The notes below the pieces were generated by a model that saw nothing but the letters and a program-made list of their open reading frames with translations, did not search any database and was not told the DNA's origin. Positions 1 through 7,359 of a DNA stretch of 20,435 bases are shown in pieces. Both the position numbers and the translations under genes were made by a program. Within the stretch, counting starts at the first letter, position 1; each line of letters begins with the position of its first letter. The stretch is from Capsulimonas sp. (GTDB lineage: Bacteria > Armatimonadota > Armatimonadia > Armatimonadales > Capsulimonadaceae), in contig JAOQAA010000117.1 of NCBI GenBank assembly GCA_025963815.1, positions 1 to 20,435 on the forward strand, written 5' to 3'.

Positions 1-517
1 AGGGGGCAAATTCGCTCCGCCATCTTGTATGGATGAACACTTCTTCACCTAAATGAGCGAGAAATGCGTGAAGCGCGCAACCTAAGGCTACTCTCTGTCT
101 GACTTGCTTCCTCCCAATCCCGCTCCAAAGAAGCATGTTACTCGGATAACACTGCGCGGCCGGCATTATTCTATCAGCAAAAACTTCAAAACTGCATTAT
201 AAATTTTTCAGTCTATCACATTTCAAACGGGCACGCGAAACTTTAGCATATGATGGAGTGTTTGTCAATACTTTTTTTGTGTTAATATTTACTATGTCGC
301 TGAGTAAATACTCCGCAGGCTGCTCAATTTGATCTGAAAAGTTTTTTACAGAGAAATCTTGATCGTTAATAAGCAGCTCGAAGCAAACAACCTATAACAT
401 TTTTGTTCCATTACTTAATATCGTTAATTCATAGCAACTGTGACTTAAACTTTATCCATTTCACGAGCAAAATTTCAGAGAGTGTCATTAACTATTAACT
501 ATTTATCCAATATCGGT
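1..517. other. AT-rich gene-poor stretch at left edge
   Basis: No convincing gene is visible in this 517-base stretch, which is clearly more AT-rich than the rest of the window. It lies downstream of the patatin gene, which ends at 518 on the minus strand. A minus-strand frame opens at ATG 136 and stays open to the window edge (45 codons), but it has no clear ribosome binding site and I recognise nothing in it. A perfect palindrome, GAGTA-AA-TACTC, lies at 302-313. A tandem ATTAACT duplication lies near 486-499. No hairpin followed by a T-run was seen to act as terminator for the patatin gene. The base composition suggests an acquired or non-coding segment, but that is inference. Confidence 0.5.
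240..268 (-). promoter_or_regulatory. Candidate sigma-70 promoter reading leftward
   Basis: On the minus strand TTGACA (268-263) is followed after 17 bases by TAAAGT (245-240). The -35 is perfect and the -10 matches four of six positions. It would transcribe toward the left edge, where a frame opens at ATG 136. In such AT-rich DNA chance matches are common, and a weaker plus-strand match (TTGTCA, 262-267) overlaps it. Confidence 0.3.
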
Positions 518-2716
518 CTAAAACAGAGTTCCGACTGCGAAGTAAAGATTGCGCCGGCCCTGTTCGCCAATGCTGTATCCCACGACGATTGGCCCGAGCG
601 GGGTTTCGAGGAGGCTGCCGATGGAGATATCCTGGCGGCGGATGCTGCTTGATCCGGTGTCGGCGATTTCGCCGTATTCGTACCAGCCGCCGAATTGGAC
701 GCGGGTGCTGAGGGGCGCGGGGAGGTCGATCAGGCGGTAGAGGTAGCCGCCGGTGAGCTGGAAGTAGGCGTTGCCCTGGAACTCGTTCTGGCCGTAGGCG
801 CCCAGGCGCAGCGGGCCGCCGAGCAGGTATTTTTGCGGGACCGGGACGCGGGCGCCAAAGGATGAGCCGCCCTCGCCAACAGTGAACAGGCTGCCATGGC
901 CGCCCCAGGGAATGAAGCGCTCGACACGGATCTCCGCCATTTGGAAGGGCTTCGGCGCCCCTGGGGCTTTGAGATAGCTGTGGATGGCGGCGTCCACGCG
1001 CACGCCGCTGGTGGGGGACAGGGCGGCGTTCATTCTGTCGTAGGTATAGCGCAGGGATGGCTCGACGACATAGCCGTGGAAACGCCGTTCGTCGGCGGGG
1101 CCGCCGCCGTGGATGTCTTCGTCGAAGCGGCTCGCGGCAAGGCCGAACCGAAGCTCAGAGTTGCGGTTGGGCTTGTATCCCAGGTCCAGACCGAAGCCCG
1201 CGCTGCGGCGCTTTGCCAAGGTCAGCTCCGACCCTCCGGCGTAAAGGTTCTGATTGAGGTCCTGCACGAAGACGCGGGGGGCGAAGAAGAAGCGGCCGTT
1301 GGCGAACGTGTGGTAGTACTCGGAGGCGAGAGACGTATCGCTCCCCAAGCGCAGGTCCGTACGGATTTCATCGCCGCCCGACGCCATGGTCGTGAGACGC
1401 GCGGCGAAGGTAGTCTGAATGTTGTCGCGCTCAGCGCCGTTGATTTCGACGCCCAGGTTGACGAAGGGCGGGCCGTTGCCCTTCTTCACCGCGCGGACAA
1501 GCAGGCCCTCCGCACCGTCTCGCGAGGCCCGCTCGTAACTCAGACTGTCGTACATCCCGCTGCCGGTCGCGTCCGTCAGCGCCGTTTCGAAGTCCGGTGG
1601 GTCGAGCGGCTTACCGGCGTACTTCTGGAGCCGGTCGTGGAGGCGCTCCGCTTCGGCCCCGGAAACGCCGGCGATGTCGATAAAGGCGGGAGTGATCAAG
1701 GCAGTCCGGCGCCGACTGGCGCGCGCGGCGAGATATTCGCGCCATTCTTCATCGCTCACTGAAAGCCGCTGGAGAATAGCCGCCTTGCTCTGGGCGGCGT
1801 CATAACCCTGCTTGATAAAGGCGTCGACTTTGACAAAATCAAACAGGCCAAGATCGCCCAGGTCCGGCGAGACGATCACATCGGCCTGCTGGAGGCTCTG
1901 TCGCTGGTTATTCACGATCGTGATCGCGGCCACCTGGCCTAGGACATCGATCAGCGATGTCAGCGCGGACTTATCCAGCAGCGGCTGTTGCAAGTCGATC
2001 GCCACGACAATGTCCGCCCCCATGGCCTTGACCTGCTTGGTCGGCAGATTGTTCAGGAAGCCGCCGTCGGCGAGCAGCTTGTCGCTGCGTGAGACCGGCG
2101 TAAAGTAACCGGGGATCGCCATGGTCGCGCGCAGGGCCGTTTCCAGTGACCCGCTGGTCAGAGAAAGCGATTCTCCTTTCTCCAGATCCGTTGCAACGCA
2201 CATAAACGGCGTGGGCAGCTCGTTAAAACTTTCCAGCGAGGGATACGGCAGACAAATACGACTGAAGATGAGGCCAATGGGCTGCCCCGGGTTCACGCCG
2301 CTCGGCAGCGCGATCCCGCCGCGCCAGCCAAACTGCAAACCGTTGGGAAAATCATGCGCATCCTCGCGCCGCCGAAACGTCAGCGACTGGTACGGCGGCG
2401 ACGCGCTGAGCGTCTCGGTCCAGTTCACCTCCGAGAGCAGCTTGCGGATCTCCTCTGGCGACATTCCCGAAGCATACGCCCCGCCGACCAGAGCCCCCAT
2501 ACTCGTTCCCGCGATGTCGTCAATGGGAATATGGTGCTCGTCGAACCACATTAGCACCCCCACATGCGCCAGCCCCAGCGCCGCCCCGCCGGACATCGCC
2601 ACGCCGATTTTGGGCCGCGCAGGCCTGGAAAGCGACTGCGCCTGGGCGTGGAGTGTGAAGGAGCAGAGAACCAGCGTGAGGAGGATAGAGGTGATTCGCG
2701 GGGAGCGGAGTTTCAT
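518..2716 (-). CDS. PlpD-like patatin phospholipase fused to Omp85 barrel (type Vd secretion)
   Basis: The 732-residue product has a signal peptide (about 1-27), then a patatin domain with the oxyanion segment SGGAALG (42-48), the nucleophile motif GTSMG with Ser72, and the DGG motif with Asp217; together these form an intact Ser-Asp dyad. A linker and a POTRA-like segment (about 340-420) lead into a beta-rich C-terminal barrel that ends in Phe, typical of outer-membrane proteins. Order and length match Pseudomonas PlpD (type Vd autotransporters), in which the barrel exports the lipase domain. I infer a surface or secreted lipolytic enzyme acting on phospholipids. The ATG at 2716 gives a clean signal peptide, but no strong Shine-Dalgarno precedes it. 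It appears monocistronic, and a foldback element separates it from emrB upstream. RssA-like soluble patatins are the alternative for domain one only; the barrel argues against that. Confidence 0.88.
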   Translation of the reverse strand: MKLRSPRITSILLTLVLCSFTLHAQAQSLSRPARPKIGVAMSGGAALGLAHVGVLMWFDEHHIPIDDIAGTSMGALVGGAYASGMSPEEIRKLLSEVNWTETLSASPPYQSLTFRRREDAHDFPNGLQFGWRGGIALPSGVNPGQPIGLIFSRICLPYPSLESFNELPTPFMCVATDLEKGESLSLTSGSLETALRATMAIPGYFTPVSRSDKLLADGGFLNNLPTKQVKAMGADIVVAIDLQQPLLDKSALTSLIDVLGQVAAITIVNNQRQSLQQADVIVSPDLGDLGLFDFVKVDAFIKQGYDAAQSKAAILQRLSVSDEEWREYLAARASRRRTALITPAFIDIAGVSGAEAERLHDRLQKYAGKPLDPPDFETALTDATGSGMYDSLSYERASRDGAEGLLVRAVKKGNGPPFVNLGVEINGAERDNIQTTFAARLTTMASGGDEIRTDLRLGSDTSLASEYYHTFANGRFFFAPRVFVQDLNQNLYAGGSELTLAKRRSAGFGLDLGYKPNRNSELRFGLAASRFDEDIHGGGPADERRFHGYVVEPSLRYTYDRMNAALSPTSGVRVDAAIHSYLKAPGAPKPFQMAEIRVERFIPWGGHGSLFTVGEGGSSFGARVPVPQKYLLGGPLRLGAYGQNEFQGNAYFQLTGGYLYRLIDLPAPLSTRVQFGGWYEYGEIADTGSSSIRRQDISIGSLLETPLGPIVVGYSIGEQGRRNLYFAVGTLF

Positions 2717-2755
2717 GGGAGTCCATTAGTCTGCGGAGAGGGGATTTCCTGCGTG

Positions 2756-3009
2756 GGGACCTATTCCCCCGCCGAAGTAAACTTCGGCCTCCCCTTTTCC
2801 CAGCAAGGCCCTTCGGGCGGGAAAAAGGGTGTTCGTAACGGCAATCCAGGCGAGTATTCCGTGTTGTGAGAAGAGTTTAGATCAGAGAAGAAATCTTCGT
2901 CGCCCACGAAAAAACTCGCCTGGAAGCTAATTATTTGCTCCCTTTTTCCCCGGCGAGGCCGCTTGTTGGGAAAGGGGGAAACGCGCTAAAGCGCGGGGGA
3001 ATAGGTCCC
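2756..3009. repeat. 254-bp foldback (MITE-like) element with 17-bp perfect terminal inverted repeats
   Basis: The ends 2756-2772 and 2993-3009 are perfect 17-bp inverted repeats (GGGACCTATTCCCCCGC and its complement). Just inside each end sits a small hairpin with the same TAAA loop but a different stem: GCCGAAG/CTTCGGC (2771-2788) on the left, and CGCGC/GCGCG (2982-2995) on the right. Further in, each side has a CCC-T(4-5)-CCC stretch facing a GGG-A(n)-GGG stretch (2792-2829 and 2940-2976). A central 11-bp inverted repeat, TCCAGGCGAGT / ACTCGCCTGGA, lies at 2845-2855 and 2914-2924. There is no ORF and no obvious target duplication. The right end overlaps the first base of the emrB stop codon. 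I infer a non-autonomous mobile or intergenic repeat family, possibly also serving as emrB transcription terminator. Confidence 0.7.
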
Positions 3010-4643
3010 TAATGCATCGCCGTCGGCGCGGCGCCGGCTTTGGGTTTACGCAGCAGGAACAGCGTCGGGATCGTCGCAATGCTCACGAACATGATGAACA
3101 AGAACGTGTGGTTGTAGGAGAGCATTACGGCCTCGCGCATCAGCGTTTGGTCGATGATGCGCAGTGCGCCCTGATGCGCCTCGACCACTCCGTAGCCGTG
3201 GCTGGAAAGCATCCCCTGAAGACCCGCCAGGCGCTCGTTGAACACCCCGTTGTCCGAGGAGATATTGTTCACCAGATGAGCGCGATTGACGTGGATCTGC
3301 GAGCTCAAGTACGTCGCCAGCATGGCGATGCCGATGGAGCCGCCGAGCTGGCGCGCGAGGCCCAGCAGGCCCACACCCTGGTTCACTTCCGCCGGCTTCA
3401 AGTTGCCGATTGCCAGCGTGTTGACCGGGACGAACAAGAAACCGATGGAGACGCCTCGGATCAGCAGCGGCCAGAAGGTATCGCCGACACTGGACTGGGA
3501 GTTCAAGTGCATGAACAGCCACATTGCCGTCACCGAGAAGCCGATGCCGAGCAGCGTGAGCACCCGCGCGTCGATCTTTGACTTGGGGTCGCTGCTGATG
3601 ACGGCGCAGAAGACAATGCTGAAGGCAGTCGCGATTCCGCCCGGAAGCATTGCCATTCCTGTCTGATACGCCGTCAATCCCTGTACCGTCTGCGCGAGCA
3701 GAGGATACATGTACGAAACACCGTAAAGGCCGAAGCCGACGGAGATGAACAGAATGATCCCCGCCGTTAGCGATCCGTTCTTTAAGACGCGCAGGTTCAT
3801 GACCGGATGCGTATTGCGTGGCGAAAGCTGCCAGACGACCAGCGCGATCAGGCTGAGCACGGAAATCACGGTAAGACGGAAAATTGACGGATCGGCGAAC
3901 CAGTCGTTGCGCTCACCTTCCTCCAGGACATACTGCAGCGTCCCGAGGCCCACGGTGAGCAGGCCGACGCCCGCCCAATCGACGGGTTCATCGCTGCGCG
4001 GCGCCTCCGTATCGTGGAGAAACGCGAAGACAATAAAGCCGGCCAGCGCGCCCAACGGAATGTTGATAAAGAAGCACCAGTGCCAGGACGCGACATCCGT
4101 CAGCCAGCCGCCCAGCGACGGTCCGATCGTCGGCGCCACGACCAAGCCCATCAGGAACAGCGGCTGGACGATCGGCTGCTCTTCCGGCGGAAAAAACTGA
4201 ACCTGACTCGCCTGCGCCGTGGAAATCAACGCCGCGCCGGCCGCGCCCTGCAGAATACGCCAGATGACGATCTCGCCCAAACTGTGGCTTGCGCCGCAGA
4301 AGAAGGACGCAATCGTGAAGATCATGATCGAGGCGGTCAGGTAATTTTTTCGTCCAAAGCGCGCCGTTAGAAAGGCCGTCATTGGAAGAACGACGACATT
4401 CGCCAGGATGTATCCGGTGGACACCCAGGCAATATCCTGCGTGGTGGCGCCGAGGTTGCCGGCCATCTGAGCCTGCGCCACATTGATGATGGTGGTGTCG
4501 AGCACCTCCATGGCCGCCGCCAGGATCAAGCCGCCGAGGATCAGCCAGCGGTATCGAAAGTTAATCGCGGCCGCTTCGGCGGCGCCGTGTTTGCGACCGA
4601 GTTTTCCCCGGACGCCGCCTTCCATTGCAGGGCTATTCTCCAT
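3009..4643 (-). CDS. emrB: DHA2-family MFS drug exporter, EmrB-type
   Basis: The 544-residue protein has a short cytoplasmic N-terminus (about 35 residues) and then about 14 hydrophobic helices, the DHA2 arrangement. Early helices carry the family segment with LDTTIINVA, and the loop after helix 2 carries the motif-A-like LTARFGRKNYL. Length and sequence style match EmrB/QacA proton-driven efflux pumps. It acts in the inner membrane, exporting hydrophobic drugs. No EmrA-type membrane fusion protein or TolC partner is seen in the window, so it may work alone. The ATG at 4643 overlaps the end of the small upstream ORF by 11 bases and has a GAGG-type ribosome site, suggesting translational coupling. 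Regulation by the neighbouring MarR protein is likely because both promoters share an operator-like site. The stop codon abuts the foldback element. Confidence 0.92.
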   Translation of the reverse strand: MENSPAMEGGVRGKLGRKHGAAEAAAINFRYRWLILGGLILAAAMEVLDTTIINVAQAQMAGNLGATTQDIAWVSTGYILANVVVLPMTAFLTARFGRKNYLTASIMIFTIASFFCGASHSLGEIVIWRILQGAAGAALISTAQASQVQFFPPEEQPIVQPLFLMGLVVAPTIGPSLGGWLTDVASWHWCFFINIPLGALAGFIVFAFLHDTEAPRSDEPVDWAGVGLLTVGLGTLQYVLEEGERNDWFADPSIFRLTVISVLSLIALVVWQLSPRNTHPVMNLRVLKNGSLTAGIILFISVGFGLYGVSYMYPLLAQTVQGLTAYQTGMAMLPGGIATAFSIVFCAVISSDPKSKIDARVLTLLGIGFSVTAMWLFMHLNSQSSVGDTFWPLLIRGVSIGFLFVPVNTLAIGNLKPAEVNQGVGLLGLARQLGGSIGIAMLATYLSSQIHVNRAHLVNNISSDNGVFNERLAGLQGMLSSHGYGVVEAHQGALRIIDQTLMREAVMLSYNHTFLFIMFVSIATIPTLFLLRKPKAGAAPTAMH

Positions 4644-4854
4644 AGTTGCCGCCTCGCCCTTCCCGATCCGGCCAGATCTCCTCCAGCGCGAAACGCAGTT
4701 CGGCGCGCGCCGCCGCGAACTCCGCTGTTGCTTCTTTCAATTCGATCCCCTCTTCCGCCGACAGCAGAACGACCTTCGCGCCTTGATAGCGCTCCGCCCG
4801 CTCCCACAGACCGGCTTCCGAGACGCCGCACTCACGTCCCATTTCTTGTATCAT
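4633..4854 (-). CDS. Small hypothetical protein overlapping emrB start
   Basis: I do not recognise this 73-residue charged, probably helical protein, rich in Glu, Ala and Arg. The frame can begin at GTG 4896 (87 residues), but that start has no good ribosome site. The ATG at 4854 is preceded by GAGGGA (4867-4862) with a 7-base spacer, so I prefer it. The 3' end overlaps the emrB start by 11 bases, so translating ribosomes could re-initiate on emrB. It follows a promoter with a MarR-like site (4955-4985). It might be a leader gene of the exporter operon or an accessory protein. No signal peptide or membrane segment is visible. Being real rests on the start signal and the overlap, not on homology. 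Confidence 0.55.
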   Translation of the reverse strand: MIQEMGRECGVSEAGLWERAERYQGAKVVLLSAEEGIELKEATAEFAAARAELRFALEEIWPDREGRGGNYGE

Positions 4855-4954
4855 GTCGATTTCCCTCAGAAACTCAGGCGGCTGATGATCAGACACCTAA
4901 CTACATTTCGACGCAAAGTTATCTGCAAATGGCGCTCTTCGCGACACTCGCAAT

Positions 4955-4985
4955 ATTATAAGGCGGCTAATTACATAATCGACAA
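4955..4985 (-). promoter_or_regulatory. emrB operon promoter with MarR-like operator (site A)
   Basis: On the minus strand TATAAT (4960-4955) is preceded by TTGTCG (4985-4980) at a long 19-base spacing. The block TTAGCCGCCTTATAAT (4970-4955) differs by one base in 16 from the block over the marR -10 (5580-5565). Transcription would start near 4948, giving a leader of about 90 bases to ATG 4854. The suboptimal spacing suggests low basal activity. Operator assignment is inference from the shared sequence. Confidence 0.6.
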
Positions 4986-4989
4986 TTTT

Positions 4990-5015
4990 GCCGCCGATGG
5001 TTTATGACCGGCGGC
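4990..5015 (-). terminator. Hairpin just after marR, possible terminator
   Basis: A 7-bp perfect inverted repeat (GCCGCCG, 4990-4996; CGGCGGC, 5009-5015) with a 12-base loop lies six bases past the marR stop codon. No T-run follows on the minus strand, so intrinsic termination is uncertain. Its GCCGCC core resembles the operator core nearby, so it could instead be another regulator-binding site. Confidence 0.3.
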
Positions 5016-5020
5016 CTTCT

Positions 5021-5554
5021 TCAGTATTCACATTGGAAAGGCGGCTGAACCCCTTTGATCTTGGACAGCAGCCGAACCAGCTCCTGACGCTCCGCTTCGT
5101 CCAGCGGCGCCAACATATCCTTGATCGTCCGCAAAGTACCGGGCATGTAGTCTTCCAAAAAGCTGTGCGCTTTGCCCGTCATGCTGATCGCCAGCGTGCG
5201 CCGGTCCTCGCAGCAATGACGCCGTTCCAGATATCCGTCCCGCTCCAGGCCATCCAGCAGCCCCGTGACCGTGGCGCGCGTCACGCCTAAGTTATCCGCG
5301 ATATCCGACGGCCCGGGGGCCTCATGCTCCAGCAGCTCCTCAGTGAACAGATAGCACAACACGAAGAACTTGCCTTCCGAAAGGCCATACTCCTCCAGCG
5401 GCGCATTGAGCGCGAAACTCAGCGCTTTTTGCGTGTGCTTGATGGCGTTGACGGCCTCCATCGCGCTGGAATCCAGATCCGGATAGCGCTGCACGATCTT
5501 TCGGAGCAGCTCCTCCTTCAACGGAGCTTTGAGCGTCGGCGTTTCTTTTCCCAT
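5021..5554 (-). CDS. MarR-family transcriptional repressor of the emrB operon
   Basis: The 177-residue protein has the MarR winged-helix layout: N-terminal dimerisation helices, then the helix-turn-helix segment around PSDIADNLGVTRATVTGLL (82-100), and the wing ending in DRR (117-119). MarR dimers bind palindromic operators and release on ligand binding or oxidation. The start is ATG 5554. A longer frame to TTG 5593 is excluded because that TTG is part of the -35 box. The predicted transcription start lies only 4-5 bases upstream of the ATG, so the mRNA is nearly leaderless. It sits directly upstream of the exporter operon on the same strand, with its own promoter. Two adjacent cysteines (114-115) in the wing, where many relatives have Pro, could sense redox or metals. 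Autoregulation is inferred from the operator-like site in its promoter. Confidence 0.9.
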   Translation of the reverse strand: MGKETPTLKAPLKEELLRKIVQRYPDLDSSAMEAVNAIKHTQKALSFALNAPLEEYGLSEGKFFVLCYLFTEELLEHEAPGPSDIADNLGVTRATVTGLLDGLERDGYLERRHCCEDRRTLAISMTGKAHSFLEDYMPGTLRTIKDMLAPLDEAERQELVRLLSKIKGVQPPFQCEY

Positions 5555-5564
5555 AAGTAGACTT

Positions 5565-5593
5565 ATTATACGGCGGCTAACTAAAAGAGTCAA
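5565..5593 (-). promoter_or_regulatory. marR promoter with operator-like site (site B)
   Basis: TTGACT (5593-5588), a 17-base spacer and a perfect TATAAT (5570-5565) form a near-consensus promoter on the minus strand. TTAGCCGCCGTATAAT (5580-5565) spans the spacer end and the -10, so a bound repressor would block polymerase. A related inverted copy, TTAGGCGGCGTAT, lies on the plus strand at 5604-5616, upstream of the -35. The predicted start is near 5558, just before ATG 5554. Confidence 0.7.
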
Positions 5594-5632
5594 GCTTATT
5601 TGATTAGGCGGCGTATTTATTTTCGGACGAAG

Positions 5633-5941
5633 CTATTTCTCGTAGGTAAACACTGGATGCGAGCCGGGAATCTCCACATAGCGCCCCAGACCTGGAACCG
5701 AGTTGATTTCGATCTCGGCAATCTCGATCAGCCGGGAATCCGGCGTATCTTTCAGCGCATCCTCATCCAGACGCTCCACTTGAACGTTGTTGACTTTGAT
5801 GTCGAAATTCGTGTAGATGCGCGCCGTGACGCGCGCCACGTCTTCCCCGGACTTGTGACCTTGAAAATCGACGGTATAGAAATTGTAGTCCGGCTGCTCT
5901 TCCATGTCCACAGTGACATTCCATTGATCGTGACGTTTCAT
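5633..5941 (-). CDS. Small uncharacterised protein
   Basis: I do not recognise this 102-residue protein. It is acidic, has no signal peptide or membrane helix, and its pattern of alternating residues (for example YNFYTVDFQ and ARIYTNFDIKV) suggests mainly beta strands. The ATG at 5941 is well supported by GGAGGA (5955-5950) with an 8-base spacer. It lies 82 bases downstream of the acyltransferase gene on the same strand, with a hairpin between them, so co-transcription is possible but unproven. It ends just upstream of the marR promoter region. No cysteines or obvious metal-binding residues are present. Confidence 0.7.
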   Translation of the reverse strand: MKRHDQWNVTVDMEEQPDYNFYTVDFQGHKSGEDVARVTARIYTNFDIKVNNVQVERLDEDALKDTPDSRLIEIAEIEINSVPGLGRYVEIPGSHPVFTYEK

Positions 5942-5970
5942 TAGTATGATCCTCCCTCGTGTTTGCTGCG

Positions 5971-5997
5971 CCTCACCAGATTTGATACCCGGTGAGG
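5971..5997 (-). repeat. 7-bp inverted repeat between acyltransferase and small gene
   Basis: CCTCACC (5971-5977) and GGTGAGG (5991-5997) form a perfect stem with a 13-base loop, just downstream of the acyltransferase stop. No T-run follows on the minus strand. It may be a weak terminator or an mRNA processing or stability element. Confidence 0.3.
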
Positions 5998-6023
5998 AGG
6001 CCTACAAAACACCAAGAGAAGCG

Positions 6024-7172
6024 TCAGGAAGAGACTGCGGCGACTTCGGGCGCCGGGGCGCGGCCTTCTTCCACCGACAGCGGCTTGCGGTGGTTCAGGT
6101 AAGGCTTTTCGAAGAAGCGATAGAAGACATACCCAAAGGCAATCGCGAGGAGCACGCTGAGAATGAAGAAGGGTGTGAAGAGGGCCTGGGAAATGTGCAG
6201 GCGTTTTTGGATCTGCGCGAGAAAACCCAGGGCGAGGAAGTTTGTCAGATACAGGCTGTATGAGATTCGGCCCAGCGCAAAGAACGGCTGGAGCGCCTTT
6301 GTCTGGGCGATCTTGTCGTCGAAACGGTTCAGCAGGAGCAGCACGGACGCGGAGGCTAAGCCGACAAAAAACATCAGACGGCTGCTCATCAGCGTATCGC
6401 CTTCTTGCCCAATATGCTCGTGCAGGAATCCGAAGACCAGAAACAACGCGGCGGCGACGCCAAAAAACGCCTTGGGCAGCTTGCTTTCGGGATGCTTGAG
6501 GATATCGTAGACCATTCCGCCCAGCCCAAACACCGGCCAAAGGTCCAGCGGATAAAAATGGTGGAACGGGACCGCGATCAGATAGACAAGAGACGCAAAG
6601 GTCAGCGTATGCAGCCCATTGAGCATAAGGCGCTCGGTGATGCGCGCCTTTGGGATAAGCAGAAAGAGCCCTACGATCAAGTAAAACGCCGCCTCATAGC
6701 AGAGTGTCCAAAAGGGAACCAAGACTGGGTCTTTGTGAAATACGAACTGGGTGAGCGTCGCCTGCGCGAAGAAGTAAAGCGGCCCCTGATGCAGCACATC
6801 GGCGGAGGCCAGCGAGCTGCCTTTGAACACGCCCTTCGCCACCAGGTAACCAGCGGCGGCGGAAAGCAGGATCGATAGGATCGCAGCCACGATATACGGT
6901 GGATAGATACGACGGACACGCGCGCGCACAAACGTCTTGAACGGCGAATCTTTGCGCATCGCACTGGCCGCCGCCTGTACGATACAATATCCCGAAATCA
7001 CAAAGAACATCTGCACGCCCAGAAACCCGTACAGGCTCACGGCGTAAAGCGGGTTGTGCTTGAGGTTCGGAAATTGCGTTGCGAGCGCTGGCGCGCAGGC
7101 GTGCATCATCACGACCCACAGACAGGCCAGGCCTCTCCATAAGTCGAGGCTCTGATAGTAAGTCTTGCTCAA
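6024..7172 (-). CDS. Membrane acyltransferase, acyltransferase_3 (OafA/NodX-like) family
   Basis: The 382-residue protein starts with the family signature: LDLWRGLACLWVVMMHAC, with the conserved Arg and His at residues 13 and 24. About ten hydrophobic helices follow, and the second conserved region includes FFVISGYCI. These enzymes move acetyl or other acyl groups onto sugars of surface polysaccharides, peptidoglycan or small molecules from the inner membrane. The substrate cannot be told here, since no polysaccharide cluster flanks the gene. The start is an unusual TTG at 7172, supported by GGGAG six bases upstream and by the position of the signature; any later ATG would remove it. The C-terminal tail after the last helix is Pro/Ala/Glu-rich. 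The 187-base gap upstream shows no strong promoter. Confidence 0.87.
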   Translation of the reverse strand: MSKTYYQSLDLWRGLACLWVVMMHACAPALATQFPNLKHNPLYAVSLYGFLGVQMFFVISGYCIVQAAASAMRKDSPFKTFVRARVRRIYPPYIVAAILSILLSAAAGYLVAKGVFKGSSLASADVLHQGPLYFFAQATLTQFVFHKDPVLVPFWTLCYEAAFYLIVGLFLLIPKARITERLMLNGLHTLTFASLVYLIAVPFHHFYPLDLWPVFGLGGMVYDILKHPESKLPKAFFGVAAALFLVFGFLHEHIGQEGDTLMSSRLMFFVGLASASVLLLLNRFDDKIAQTKALQPFFALGRISYSLYLTNFLALGFLAQIQKRLHISQALFTPFFILSVLLAIAFGYVFYRFFEKPYLNHRKPLSVEEGRAPAPEVAAVSS

Positions 7173-7359
7173 TAAGTTCTCCCGGAAGTCGTGAATGTGG
7201 TCTTATCGCGGCGCAGGCGGCCATCGATAGATCGCGCGCGAGGCTCAGCGGCGGACTTTGGGCAAACCATCCCTGATATCGATGCGGGCAAATTCCATGC
7301 CAAAGTGACTATACCGCATGCGCCGCAACAAATACATTCACCACGACTGATTTTTCCTC

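Noticed and set aside
1..136. Minus-strand frame open from ATG 136 to the left edge
   Set aside because: There is no ribosome binding site and no recognised sequence; 45 open codons at a window edge are not enough to call a gene.
896..1762. 288-codon plus-strand frame in the patatin gene
   Set aside because: It is antisense to a complete PlpD-like gene and has low-complexity composition with no recognisable motif.
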